Below, one piece after another: positions 34,081 through 42,513 of a DNA stretch of 64,000 nucleotides. Source of the stretch: Neptunomonas phycophila (GTDB taxonomy: Bacteria > Pseudomonadota > Gammaproteobacteria > Pseudomonadales > Balneatricaceae); NCBI RefSeq assembly GCF_001922575.1, contig NZ_MRCI01000001.1, positions 2,170,001 to 2,234,000 of the forward strand. The letters run 5' to 3'. The stretch's first letter is position 1; each line of letters opens with the position of its first letter. A program made the translations under genes and the position numbers. A model generated the notes under the pieces. That model had not been told where the DNA came from. It ran no database searches and saw only the letters and a list, made by a program, of their open reading frames with translations.

Positions 34081-35469
34081 ATGAGTGCTACTAAACTCTA
34101 TATTCTCGATACCAATGTCCTCCTTCACGATCCACGGTGTTTGTACGAATTTAAAGAGCAAGATGTCTGCATTCCCATGACTGTTCTAGAGGAATTGGAT
34201 GACATCAAAGACCGCAAAAAAAATGTTGCCCAAGAGGCACGCGTAGTGATCAGAGCGATAGATGATATACTCTCTACTGCTACAACCCCCTCGCAAATAG
34301 CCAAAGGGGTCCCGATCACACTCCCCGGAAAAGATCGAGAAACAAAGCTGGGTAAGCTCAGTGTGTTTCCTGATCATGAGCTCACCGTCCGGCAAGGTTT
34401 TTTGCCCGATATAAAAAACAAAGACAACCTCATCATCAACTGCGCTCTCCACCTCCAATCAACAACCACCCACCGCGAAGTCGTTTTAGTCACCAAAGAT
34501 ATCAACATGCGCCTTAAGGCCATGGGCGCAGGTCTCGAAAAAGTAGAGGATTACCGTACCGACCAGCTCGTTTCTGATATCGAACTGTTACCCGCAGGTC
34601 ACATGCATTTAGATGGGACTTTTTGGGAACAAGTCACTGAAGTGAATAGTTTCCAAAAGGATGGGAACACTTACCACAAAGTAGCCCGCTCCCTCTTACC
34701 AAACGCCTACGTCAATGAATATATTTATGATGACACAAAGGACTTCGCTGCCCGTGTTACCAGCATTGATAGCGATGAAATAACACTTATCGATTTAAAC
34801 TATGATCGGTTAATGCAGCAAGAGTGCTGGGGAATATCGCCCATTACTATCTTCCAAGCTTTTGCTATGCAATCGTTAGTCGATCCGGAAATAGATTTGT
34901 GTGTTATAAACGGAGCCGCAGGTTCGGGAAAAACATTACTGGCGTTAGCGTGCGCACTAGAAATGGTGATAGAGCAACAGCGCTTTAACAAGATAATCGT
35001 GACTCGATCAACGCCGCCGGTAGCTGAGGACATCGGTTTCTTACCAGGAACCGAAGAAGAAAAAATGACACCTTGGCTCAGTGCTATCCATGACAATTTA
35101 GAAGCCATGCATGAAGGCGATGAAAGACCGCAAAGCAGCGTAAAGTACGCCATTGAAAAAGCGAACATTCAGTTCAAGTCTCTCAACTTCATTCGCGGAC
35201 GCAGTATTCAAGACGCTTTAGTTATTATTGATGAGGCACAAAACTTAACGCCTTCTCAATTAAAAACGATTATCACACGCTGCGGTAAAGGCACAAAAAT
35301 GATCTGTTTAGGCAACTTAGCTCAAATAGACTCTAACTACTTAACCGCTTTAACGTCAGGCTTAACGTATCTCGTTGAGCGTTTTAGAGGTTTTGAAGGC
35401 TCTGCCAATATTCACCTTGAGGGGATCTTCCGCTCTCGTCTGGCTGAATATGCCGAAAAAAATCTCTAA
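34081..35469 (+). CDS. PhoH family ATPase with N-terminal PIN domain (PhoH2/YlaK type)
   Basis: A 462-residue protein. The N-terminal PIN RNase domain (residues 1-150) has acidic residues in YILDTNVLLHDP and LEELDDIK. The C-terminal PhoH P-loop domain (about 240-460) has NGAAGSGKTLLALA, FIRGRSIQDALVIIDEAQN and GNLAQID. PhoH2 proteins act as RNA helicase-ribonucleases. The gene ends in a strong hairpin terminator. Confidence 0.93.
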   Translation: MSATKLYILDTNVLLHDPRCLYEFKEQDVCIPMTVLEELDDIKDRKKNVAQEARVVIRAIDDILSTATTPSQIAKGVPITLPGKDRETKLGKLSVFPDHELTVRQGFLPDIKNKDNLIINCALHLQSTTTHREVVLVTKDINMRLKAMGAGLEKVEDYRTDQLVSDIELLPAGHMHLDGTFWEQVTEVNSFQKDGNTYHKVARSLLPNAYVNEYIYDDTKDFAARVTSIDSDEITLIDLNYDRLMQQECWGISPITIFQAFAMQSLVDPEIDLCVINGAAGSGKTLLALACALEMVIEQQRFNKIIVTRSTPPVAEDIGFLPGTEEEKMTPWLSAIHDNLEAMHEGDERPQSSVKYAIEKANIQFKSLNFIRGRSIQDALVIIDEAQNLTPSQLKTIITRCGKGTKMICLGNLAQIDSNYLTALTSGLTYLVERFRGFEGSANIHLEGIFRSRLAEYAEKNL

Positions 35470-35495
35470 AGATAGACTCTTCAAGTTAAACAACC

Positions 35496-35530
35496 GCTTT
35501 TTAAAGAGGGTCCCACCCTCTTTAAAAAGC
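35496..35530. terminator. 16-bp perfect inverted repeat, bidirectional terminator
   Basis: Arms 35496-35511 and 35515-35530 are perfectly complementary with a 3-base CCC loop. The stem centre (AAAGAGGGT / ACCCTCTTT) gives a GC core with flanking T and A runs on both strands, so it can terminate in either direction. Confidence 0.8.
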
Positions 35531-35643
35531 AATCATCGATGCTTGAGCAAAAGCCGATATCTATTGCTAATCTTCAACGTATAATAAAGTTTCTTAATGA
35601 ACATTTTGAGGCTCTGCCTAACCAGCAGAAAGGTCTAACGTAC

Positions 35644-35925
35644 ATGATTTCGAAATTTCGCTGGGCAATCAAGGCTTTGCTCGTTGGCTTAGTTCGCATT
35701 TACCAAATTGCGATCAGTCCATTGCTAGGCAATAACTGCCGCTTTTACCCCAGTTGCTCTAGCTATATGATTCAAGCCATTGAAGAGCATGGTATTTTGA
35801 AAGGCTTGTGGCTTGGTACAGTCCGCCTACTCAAATGTGGCCCATGGCACGAAGGCGGGATGGACCCCGTCCCCGAGAAAAAAAACCAATGTGATTGTCA
35901 TACAAAATCAAAGCTAGATAGCTAA
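35644..35925 (+). CDS. yidD: Membrane protein insertion efficiency factor YidD
   Basis: A 93-residue YidD protein that assists YidC-dependent membrane insertion. It has one amphipathic/hydrophobic N-terminal segment ([21 protein letters not shown]) and the diagnostic [21 protein letters not shown] and [13 protein letters not shown]. The ATG at 35644 gives the family's usual length; a longer reading from 35539 adds an unconserved 35-residue N-terminus overlapping the terminator region. It is not in its usual place between rnpA and yidC. Confidence 0.9.
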   Translation: MISKFRWAIKALLVGLVRIYQIAISPLLGNNCRFYPSCSSYMIQAIEEHGILKGLWLGTVRLLKCGPWHEGGMDPVPEKKNQCDCHTKSKLDS

Positions 35926-35965
35926 ACTAGTTACCAACACCAATGATCGCTGACTGGATAAACAC

Positions 35966-38164
35966 ATGTTTTCACCTGCCATTGTTGTAACAGCTGTCGT
36001 CATTTATATGCTCTGCTTATTTGCAGTTGCACAAGTCGTTGAATATCGTGTCGCTAAAACAGGCCGAGCGATTAAAAGCCCTTGGGTTTTCGCCTTATCA
36101 TTGGCTGTATACCACACTTCTTGGACTTTTTACGGTAGCGTTGGCTTCGCCACTACGTCAGGGTTGCTGTTTATGGGGATTTACGCAGGCGCACTCATCG
36201 GCATTTTATTTTGGTGGGTAACTTTACGTAAGATGGTCGCCGTTAAAGAAGATTTTCGTATTACCAGCATTGCTGATTTTATCTCAACCCGATACCGACG
36301 CTCGCAACGCATTGCCGGGTTAGTCACCCTCATCGCACTAATAGGTAGCGTTCCTTACATTGCGCTTCAACTGAAAGCAGTCGTCAACTCATTTGAAATA
36401 ATCACTTACGACCATGATTCGCCTTGGGCTAATAGCGGATTATTTGTAACCCTACTTATGACAGCTTTCACCATTGTGTTTGGTGTTAAACGCTTAGACC
36501 CAACCGAGCGCCATCAAGGAATGGTGGGGGTATTGGTCGTTGAGGCATTCGTCAAAATTGTCGCTTTTGCTGCTGTCGGCTTGTTCGTCTGTTATGTCAT
36601 GTTTGATGGCTGGAGCGATATTGCTAACCAAATCCGTATGAACGGTCTAGATTATCTAACCAGCCCAACGGCAACACCTAATAGCGCTAGCATGTGGCTC
36701 ACGCTTATCATTTTAAGTTTTTCGGGCATTTTACTGTTACCCCGTCAGTTTCACGTTGCTGTTATCGAGAATACCGATCAAAAACACATCAAAACAGCGA
36801 TGTGGCTTTTCCCTGCTTACATGATACTGATTAATTTATTTGTGGTTCCGATTGCGGCGGCTGGCTTATTGCTCGACCTACCTAGCGAGAAAGCTGACTT
36901 TTTTGTCCTGCTACTACCTCAACTGATTGATAACGACCCTTTGACGATGCTCGCCTTTATAGGTGGGTTTTCCGCAGCGACCGGCATGATCATCATTACC
37001 ACAATGACTTTATCGACAATGGTCTCAAACCATCTCATCTTGCCGATCATCGAGCTCACGCCTAAAGCACAAGTTATGCGCAGCTACTTATTACAAATTC
37101 GCTGGTTATTAGTCGCTGTCATTATTTTTGGTAGTTATTGGTTCGAGCTTGAATTTAGTGACTCTTATATCCTTGTGGCTATAGGACTACTCTCGTTTGT
37201 TGCCATACTTCAGTTCGCGCCGGCTGTATTTGGCGGCATCTTCTGGAGCCGCGCTAACAGTGCGGGGGCTTTTTCTGGCCTACTTGCCGGCTTTTTAGTC
37301 TGGTGCTACACCCTTGGTTTACCTACGTTTATTAAACAAGGATGGCTACCACCAGAGATACTAATAAATGGCCCATGGGATATTTACTGGCTACGGCCAG
37401 AAGCACTCTTTGGGCTTGATCACTTTACGCCCGTTACGCACAGCGTTATCTGGACGCTAGGCGTCAATATCAGCGTTTATGTAATTGGCTCATTAATTTA
37501 TCATCCTAACAAAGAAGAGCGGACTCTTACGACCGAATTTATGGCCGCGATGCGACCTGTACAACCCAATCGCAAAGCACGTCCTGCGGGCCTAGATGCT
37601 TACATCCCACTGAATGTTAAATTAGAAGAAGCACAAACACTGCTCAAGCAGTACATTAGCGGAAATAAGGCCCACGAGGCCGTTTTCAATATTGCTGATG
37701 ATTTACAAGTGTTAAACAAAAGCCATATTACAATCATCGAGCTCATGGAGTTCCACCGTATGCTTGAGCACATGCTCGCTGGCTCAATTGGCGCAGCCAG
37801 TGCGCACAGTGCAATAGAACAGCAAGTCAGATATAGCGACAGAGAATCCAGCGAACTAAAAGCGCTATACAGTCATATTGTTACCGGCTTAAACAACCAA
37901 GTTACTTATGACCCAGAAACCAAAGACCCAGAAGATAGCGTAATACCTAACGGGTTCGGTATGATTTCCGATTTACAAAAACAAATAGACTCGCTTGAAG
38001 CCTTATCAACTGATCAAAAAAGAATGCTAATAGAACTAGAAGCGAAACTTGAATCTCGCTATGAGGAAATCTTTAAATACCGAATGGAAGCACAACGTTT
38101 AGGCAAAGAAAATGAAGATTTACGGCAACAACTTACGACGCTTTCGCGTACCCCTGAAAGCTAA
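35966..38164 (+). CDS. SLC5 (Na+/solute symporter) plus STAC domain protein, no kinase
   Basis: A 732-residue protein. Residues 1-520 hold about 13 transmembrane segments of the SLC5 type found at the N-terminus of CbrA/CrbS histidine kinases (YHTSWTFYGSVGFAT; YRRSQRIAGLVTLIALIGSVPYIALQLKAV). A STAC domain follows (about 550-625: TLLKQYISGNKAHEAVFNIADDLQ). The C-terminus is a coiled coil (about 665-728). The PAS, HisKA and HATPase domains of CbrA-type sensors are absent, and the stop is followed by a clean terminator, so this is the full protein. It could be a transporter with regulatory domain or a sensor that signals to a separate partner. Confidence 0.85.
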   Translation: MFSPAIVVTAVVIYMLCLFAVAQVVEYRVAKTGRAIKSPWVFALSLAVYHTSWTFYGSVGFATTSGLLFMGIYAGALIGILFWWVTLRKMVAVKEDFRITSIADFISTRYRRSQRIAGLVTLIALIGSVPYIALQLKAVVNSFEIITYDHDSPWANSGLFVTLLMTAFTIVFGVKRLDPTERHQGMVGVLVVEAFVKIVAFAAVGLFVCYVMFDGWSDIANQIRMNGLDYLTSPTATPNSASMWLTLIILSFSGILLLPRQFHVAVIENTDQKHIKTAMWLFPAYMILINLFVVPIAAAGLLLDLPSEKADFFVLLLPQLIDNDPLTMLAFIGGFSAATGMIIITTMTLSTMVSNHLILPIIELTPKAQVMRSYLLQIRWLLVAVIIFGSYWFELEFSDSYILVAIGLLSFVAILQFAPAVFGGIFWSRANSAGAFSGLLAGFLVWCYTLGLPTFIKQGWLPPEILINGPWDIYWLRPEALFGLDHFTPVTHSVIWTLGVNISVYVIGSLIYHPNKEERTLTTEFMAAMRPVQPNRKARPAGLDAYIPLNVKLEEAQTLLKQYISGNKAHEAVFNIADDLQVLNKSHITIIELMEFHRMLEHMLAGSIGAASAHSAIEQQVRYSDRESSELKALYSHIVTGLNNQVTYDPETKDPEDSVIPNGFGMISDLQKQIDSLEALSTDQKRMLIELEAKLESRYEEIFKYRMEAQRLGKENEDLRQQLTTLSRTPES

Positions 38165-38169
38165 GGTAA

Positions 38170-38197
38170 AAAAAACGGAGCTAAAGCTCCGTTTTTT
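38170..38197. terminator. Bidirectional terminator between convergent genes
   Basis: AAAAAACGGAGCT-AA-AGCTCCGTTTTTT, a near-perfect palindrome between the SLC5-STAC gene and mscS. Confidence 0.92.
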
Positions 38198-38210
38198 AAC
38201 CATGCACAGA

Positions 38211-39074
38211 CTAGTCTTTAGGTGAGTTAGCTGCTGATTCTTCTTTGATTAAGTGCACATCCATTTGCGGAAATGGAATGCTGATGCCTTCTGCATCAAA
38301 ACGTAATTTCACTTTTTCCATAGTATCTCGATAAACATCCCAGTAATCCGATGTTTTAGCCCATGGACGTACAACAAAATTAACACTGCTATCGGCTAGC
38401 TCTTGTACAGCAACAAGAGGAGCGGGTTCAGATAGTACGCGCTCATCCGTTTCTACAATTTCTTTTAGAATTGCTTTAGCTTTTAGAAGATCAGAGTCAT
38501 ACCCAATCCCAAAAACCATATCAACACGGCGCGTATCACGGCGTGAAAAGTTAGTAATGACGTTGCCATAAATAGGGCCGTTTGGAATGGTTACTTCACG
38601 ACCATCACCCGTGCGCATGATTGTATTAAAAATAGTAATGCGCTCTGCCGTACCAGAGATACCGTTTACCTCAACAAACTCACCTTCTCTAAAGGGACGG
38701 AAAACTACCAGCATAACGCCCGCTGCAAAGTTTTTGAGGGAATCTTGCAAGGACAAACCAATTGCTAAACCGGCTGCACCGACTAACGCAATTAATGAAG
38801 ATGTATTAACACCTAACTGATCCAGCGATGCCACTATTACAAAGAGCAATAACAAAGCATACATAATAGACATAACAAAATTGACTAGCATGCTATCCAT
38901 TTTTGTTTTGCCAAGCAGCTTATTGATCACCGCCAAAATAATACTGATAACTAATCGGCCAATGATAAAAACAGCTAAGGCCATCACAATATTTATGGCC
39001 CAAGGCACTATGTAATCATTCTGTAATCCTTCGATTGTGCTCGGGTCAAAAAAATTCTGAAACAACTCGTCCAT
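38211..39074 (-). CDS. mscS: Small-conductance mechanosensitive channel, MscS family
   Basis: A 287-residue channel with three predicted N-terminal transmembrane helices. The third is the pore-lining Gly/Ala-rich helix (ALVGAAGLAIGLSLQDSLKNFAAGVMLVVFRPF), followed by the cytosolic vestibule domain with EFVEVNGISGTAERI. Length and motif match E. coli MscS, which opens on hypo-osmotic shock. It diverges from the TIGR04211 gene; the 182-base gap between them must hold both promoters. Confidence 0.94.
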   Translation of the reverse strand: MDELFQNFFDPSTIEGLQNDYIVPWAINIVMALAVFIIGRLVISIILAVINKLLGKTKMDSMLVNFVMSIMYALLLLFVIVASLDQLGVNTSSLIALVGAAGLAIGLSLQDSLKNFAAGVMLVVFRPFREGEFVEVNGISGTAERITIFNTIMRTGDGREVTIPNGPIYGNVITNFSRRDTRRVDMVFGIGYDSDLLKAKAILKEIVETDERVLSEPAPLVAVQELADSSVNFVVRPWAKTSDYWDVYRDTMEKVKLRFDAEGISIPFPQMDVHLIKEESAANSPKD

Positions 39075-39256
39075 ACCAACTCCATATTAAATTCAAATAA
39101 TTACCACTTTACCACGTTGTTTACGGCCAATTAAGCAAACTAGATACGTGGAACTTTTTTTTTATCTTATGTTCTTACGTATCGGAAAAGGTAAAGGTCT
39201 GGCTCATTTCAGAGGAATCAGTACAATGTTAGACCTCTAAAAGGATGCTCTACAGA

Positions 39257-39829
39257 ATGAAGAAAACAATGATAGCTGCGTGCTTTGCACTCGCGGCCTC
39301 CACTTCCTATGCCCAACCGGGGCATATTGCCGATGATGTATATGTATTTATTCACGGTGGACCTAGCAACCAATACCGTATTACGGGACGAGTCCGCAGC
39401 GGTTCTGCGATAGACATACTGAAAAAAAGCAGTGATGGAAAATTTATTCAAATTCGCACTAGCACTGGCAAAGTAGGCTGGGCGGATGCCAACAATGTTG
39501 AAACGGGTGACAGTACACTGGCTCGTATGCCCAAACTTGAAAGTGAGCTAGAGAAAAACCAATCACTTATCAGCGAACAAACCACTGAAATTGCGACGTT
39601 ACGGTCTCAATTAGATATGTTTGAATCCGAAAACAGCACGTACTCAGGCCAACTAAGCAAACTACAAGCCGAAATCAAAGATCTGAATCACCAAATTGAT
39701 AACATGGACGAAAGCAACCTTATGCGCTGGTTCACCTATGGCGGCATGGTAGCATTAGGGGGCGTTTTACTGGGGCTATTACTGCCTTACTTCCCGAAAA
39801 AGAAAAAACGGAAGGACGAGTGGTACTAA
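39257..39829 (+). CDS. TIGR04211 family SH3 domain-containing protein (YgiM-like)
   Basis: A 190-residue protein. A signal peptide ends at SYA-QP. A bacterial SH3 domain (about 20-85: DDVYVFIHGGPSNQYRITGRVRSGSAI) precedes a coiled coil (about 92-155), a C-terminal transmembrane helix (about 160-180) and a basic tail (KKKKRK). The ATG at 39257 is chosen for the AAGGA site; an upstream ATG at 39245 lies inside that site. The topology places the SH3 domain and coiled coil in the periplasm. Function of the family is unknown. Confidence 0.9.
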   Translation: MKKTMIAACFALAASTSYAQPGHIADDVYVFIHGGPSNQYRITGRVRSGSAIDILKKSSDGKFIQIRTSTGKVGWADANNVETGDSTLARMPKLESELEKNQSLISEQTTEIATLRSQLDMFESENSTYSGQLSKLQAEIKDLNHQIDNMDESNLMRWFTYGGMVALGGVLLGLLLPYFPKKKKRKDEWY

Positions 39830-39842
39830 TCGCTATAAGCAC

Positions 39843-39871
39843 AAAAAAGCCGACGTAACGTCGGCTTTTTT
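39843..39871. terminator. Bidirectional terminator between convergent genes
   Basis: AAAAAGCCGAC-GTAAC-GTCGGCTTTTT, between the TIGR04211 gene and mqo. Confidence 0.92.
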
Positions 39872-39898
39872 AGTTACGGGGCAACCCGCTGTAAGTTA

Positions 39899-41407
39899 TT
39901 ACTCGTAATTCTCATCAAGCTTTAATGTTTCCAGTGAGTATTTACGAACAGTTCTAAGCAGCTCTGGATTCTCGATAAGAGATTGTCCGTAAGAAGGTAT
40001 CATCTCTTTCATCTTAGCTTGCCACTCTGGCGATGCCATTCGGTCAGCGAAGCAGCGCTCTACCAAAGTAACCATCGTATCCACAGCAGTAGATGCACCT
40101 GGAGAAGCTCCTAGCAAAGCAGAGATAGATCCGTCCTCAGCAATGATCACTTCGGTACCAAACTCTAATTTACCGCCACCAGCGGGGTCTTTTTTGATGA
40201 TCTGCACGCGCTGACCAGCATAAGACAACGTCCAATCTTCATTTTTGGCGTCAGGGAAAAACTTACGTAGCGCGTCAACGCGAGAATCATGAGATTGCAA
40301 CACTTCACTAATCAGGTAACGGGTTAAATCCATGTTGTTTTTACCCACAGACAACATAGATTTAATGTTATCCATTTTCACACTTTTCGGAAGATCAAAA
40401 ATAGAACCCTGTTTTAAGAACTTCGTAGTAAAGCCTGCAAAAGGACCAAACAATAGTGCTTTTTCACCATTAATGATGCGAGTATCTAAATGAGGAACCG
40501 ACATTGGTGGAGCACCAATCGGTGCTTTACCGTAAACTTTCGCTAAATGCTTGCTAACAATTTCTGGCTTTTTACAGACTAACCACTGACCGCTTACCGG
40601 GAAACCACCATAGCCGTTCCCTTCAACTATGTTCGACTTCTGTAACAGCGGCAATGCTCCACCGCCCGCGCCTAAGAAGACAAATTTAGCCACCACGGTT
40701 TCATGCTGACCGGATTTAAGATCCTTAATCTCTACTTTCCACTGTCCGTCAGGTTGCTTGACTAGATCTTTAACTTTACAACCTAACTTCATCGCAAAAT
40801 TTTCTGAGCGATTCAGGCATTCAGCCATGTTACGCGCTAGCGAGCCAAAATCGACATCTGAGCCATAGCGTACACGCGTACCAGCTACTTTCTCATCAGG
40901 GCTACGGTTTTGCATAACCAACGGCATCCATTGGCGCAATACCTCTGGATCTTCGCTGTATTCCATATCCTTAAACGCTACGGTTTGGCTTAACGTTTCA
41001 TAACGCTTTTTAAGGAAGGCCACATTCTCATCACCCCAAACGAAACTTTGATGAGGTGTAGGATTGATAAACTGACGTGGAGTAGGAAGTGCTCCTTGTT
41101 TAACAAGGTATGCCCAAAATTGTAAGCTGACTTCAAAAGCCGTATTAATCTTAAACGCTTTTGTGGTGTCAATTGAGCCGTCTTTCAACATCGGTGTGTA
41201 GTTCAGCTCGCAATAAGCGGCGTGCCCTGTACCTGCGTTGTTCCAACCGTCTGTACTTTCTTGTGCTACATGATCCAGTTGTTCCACCATCATCATGTCA
41301 AGAGAAGGGTCTAGCTGTTTAAGGAGGGTTCCAAGTGCTGTGCTCATTGCACCTGCACCTACTAACAATACATCAACCGATTTAGCCGTCATCTCGATTT
41401 TCACCAT
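39899..41407 (-). CDS. mqo: Malate:quinone oxidoreductase
   Basis: A 502-residue FAD-dependent, peripheral membrane dehydrogenase oxidising malate to oxaloacetate with electrons to quinone. FAD site is VDVLLVGAGAMSTALG. Family segments include DGWNNAGTGHAAYCELNYTP, FLGAGGGALPLLQKS and LLGASPGASTAVDTMV. The first ATG is at 41407; an in-frame ATG at 41392 (MTAKSVDVLL) is better placed after GGTGA and may be the true start. The 514-base region upstream separates it from grxA. Confidence 0.96.
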   Translation of the reverse strand: MVKIEMTAKSVDVLLVGAGAMSTALGTLLKQLDPSLDMMMVEQLDHVAQESTDGWNNAGTGHAAYCELNYTPMLKDGSIDTTKAFKINTAFEVSLQFWAYLVKQGALPTPRQFINPTPHQSFVWGDENVAFLKKRYETLSQTVAFKDMEYSEDPEVLRQWMPLVMQNRSPDEKVAGTRVRYGSDVDFGSLARNMAECLNRSENFAMKLGCKVKDLVKQPDGQWKVEIKDLKSGQHETVVAKFVFLGAGGGALPLLQKSNIVEGNGYGGFPVSGQWLVCKKPEIVSKHLAKVYGKAPIGAPPMSVPHLDTRIINGEKALLFGPFAGFTTKFLKQGSIFDLPKSVKMDNIKSMLSVGKNNMDLTRYLISEVLQSHDSRVDALRKFFPDAKNEDWTLSYAGQRVQIIKKDPAGGGKLEFGTEVIIAEDGSISALLGASPGASTAVDTMVTLVERCFADRMASPEWQAKMKEMIPSYGQSLIENPELLRTVRKYSLETLKLDENYE

Positions 41408-41921
41408 TTATGATATAAATATGGGATTCGATGTACACAGATCCATGAAATATGGTGAGGGATTAGCCTTGTCATATTGCACTGCAGCGAAGCTTTTGGC
41501 ATCACAGCGATATGTGCACTGCCTCAGTATATTCATACGCAATCAAACGCGCGTAAACAAGTAAATGCTTACTATTACTCAAGCTCAATGGCGCTGAATT
41601 ATACCCAATCTGAAATAAATGTCTTATGAATTTATCTGCTAACTATTTAACCATTCGTCGTATATATAACCCTACACAATATAGGTACAAAAGTACTAGT
41701 CGAATACCTAATCCATTAATTTTGAATACTTTTTCATCAATTTTTAGATAACTGATGATGCCACGCTCTACCCTACTTGCCCATAAGTTATCTACACACT
41801 TATGCACAAGATAAGTGCATAAGTTTCATCATAGGTTTTTCCAATTAGCCGTATAAAGATTAGTCATTGGCCTCATCCAAAGGTTTCCTGCTTTAATAGA
41901 ATTAATTCAAAGGAGACAATT
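41408..41921. promoter_or_regulatory. 514-base intergenic region with DnaA-box-like cluster and inverted repeat
   Basis: No gene. At 41788-41822 three DnaA-box-like nonamers are packed together: TTATCTACA (41788-41796), perfect TTATGCACA (41800-41808) and, on the other strand, TTATGCACT (41822-41814). The last two form a perfect 10-bp inverted repeat ACTTATGCAC-N7-GTGCATAAGT (41798-41824). It lies about 100 bases upstream of grxA and divergent from mqo. Either DnaA binding or an unrelated repressor could use it. Confidence 0.5.
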
Positions 41922-42164
41922 ATGGAACGTATTACGATTTTTGGCCGTCCAGGCTGTGGTTTTTGCACACGCGCAGTGCAATTATGCAAAGATAAAAATT
42001 TTGACTTCCGATATGTAGACATTCATGAAGAAGGCATCACGAAAGCTGATTTGGAAAAAAGCGTCGGCAAACCGGTAGAAACAGTGCCACAAATTTTTCT
42101 TGGCAAGGAACCTATCGGAGGCTACACCGAATTTGCAAAAAAAGTTGCTGAAATGGGTGTCTAG
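41922..42164 (+). CDS. grxA: Glutaredoxin, GrxA type
   Basis: An 80-residue thioredoxin-fold protein, a glutathione-dependent disulfide reductant for ribonucleotide reductase and other proteins. The active site is GCGFCTRA (C12 and C15). The second half EEGITKADLEKSVGKPVETVPQIFLGKEPIGGYTEF closely matches GrxA-type proteins, including the cis-Pro loop (TVPQIF) and the GG-Y glutathione site. A strong AAGGAGA site precedes the ATG. A 51-residue membrane peptide gene follows 42 bases downstream. Confidence 0.93.
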   Translation: MERITIFGRPGCGFCTRAVQLCKDKNFDFRYVDIHEEGITKADLEKSVGKPVETVPQIFLGKEPIGGYTEFAKKVAEMGV

Positions 42165-42206
42165 GGTCTAAAGTGTAAGTTAAATAAATACTAACGAGGT
42201 GAAGAC

Positions 42207-42362
42207 ATGATCTTAGCAACAATTGCTTTTATTGGCGCTTCCGTAGCTATAGCGGCGTTTTTAGGGAAAATATTGTTTGCGGAACATCAAAATCATCAAG
42301 GATCATTACAGCCTATTCGTATCAAAAGTGACGAAAAAAGGCCGGTAAAGCGTCGCCGTTAA
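42207..42362 (+). CDS. Small single-pass membrane peptide, 51 residues
   Basis: Found by reading downstream of grxA; too short for usual ORF cut-offs. ATG at 42207 follows a strong ribosome site (CGAGGTGAAG). The product has one hydrophobic segment (ILATIAFIGASVAIAAFLGKILF) followed by a hydrophilic stretch and a basic tail ending KRPVKRRR, giving a cytoplasmic C-terminus by the positive-inside rule. It sits 42 bases after grxA and is probably cotranscribed. No family recognised. Confidence 0.7.
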   Translation: MILATIAFIGASVAIAAFLGKILFAEHQNHQGSLQPIRIKSDEKRPVKRRR

Positions 42363-42461
42363 GTGGAATCGGAACTAATTGCACTTTTTTCGCTTTTTGC
42401 GAATATATAATTTCACTATCACCCGTTAGTTGCTCGACATTGAGTAAATAACAAATAAATT

Positions 42462-42492
42462 AAAGGTAACTGGCAGCCAGTTACCTTTTTTA
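42462..42492. terminator. Bidirectional terminator between grxA unit and recD
   Basis: AAAGGTAACTGG-CAG-CCAGTTACCTTT with flanking T run; 12-bp perfect stem between convergent genes. Confidence 0.92.
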
Positions 42493-42513
42493 ATGCCCTT
42501 CGCACCCTTTTTA

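Noticed and set aside
41760-41830. Chromosomal origin of replication
   Set aside because: Only three box-like nonamers, no AT-rich 13-mers seen next to them, and no dnaA, dnaN, gidA or parAB neighbours.
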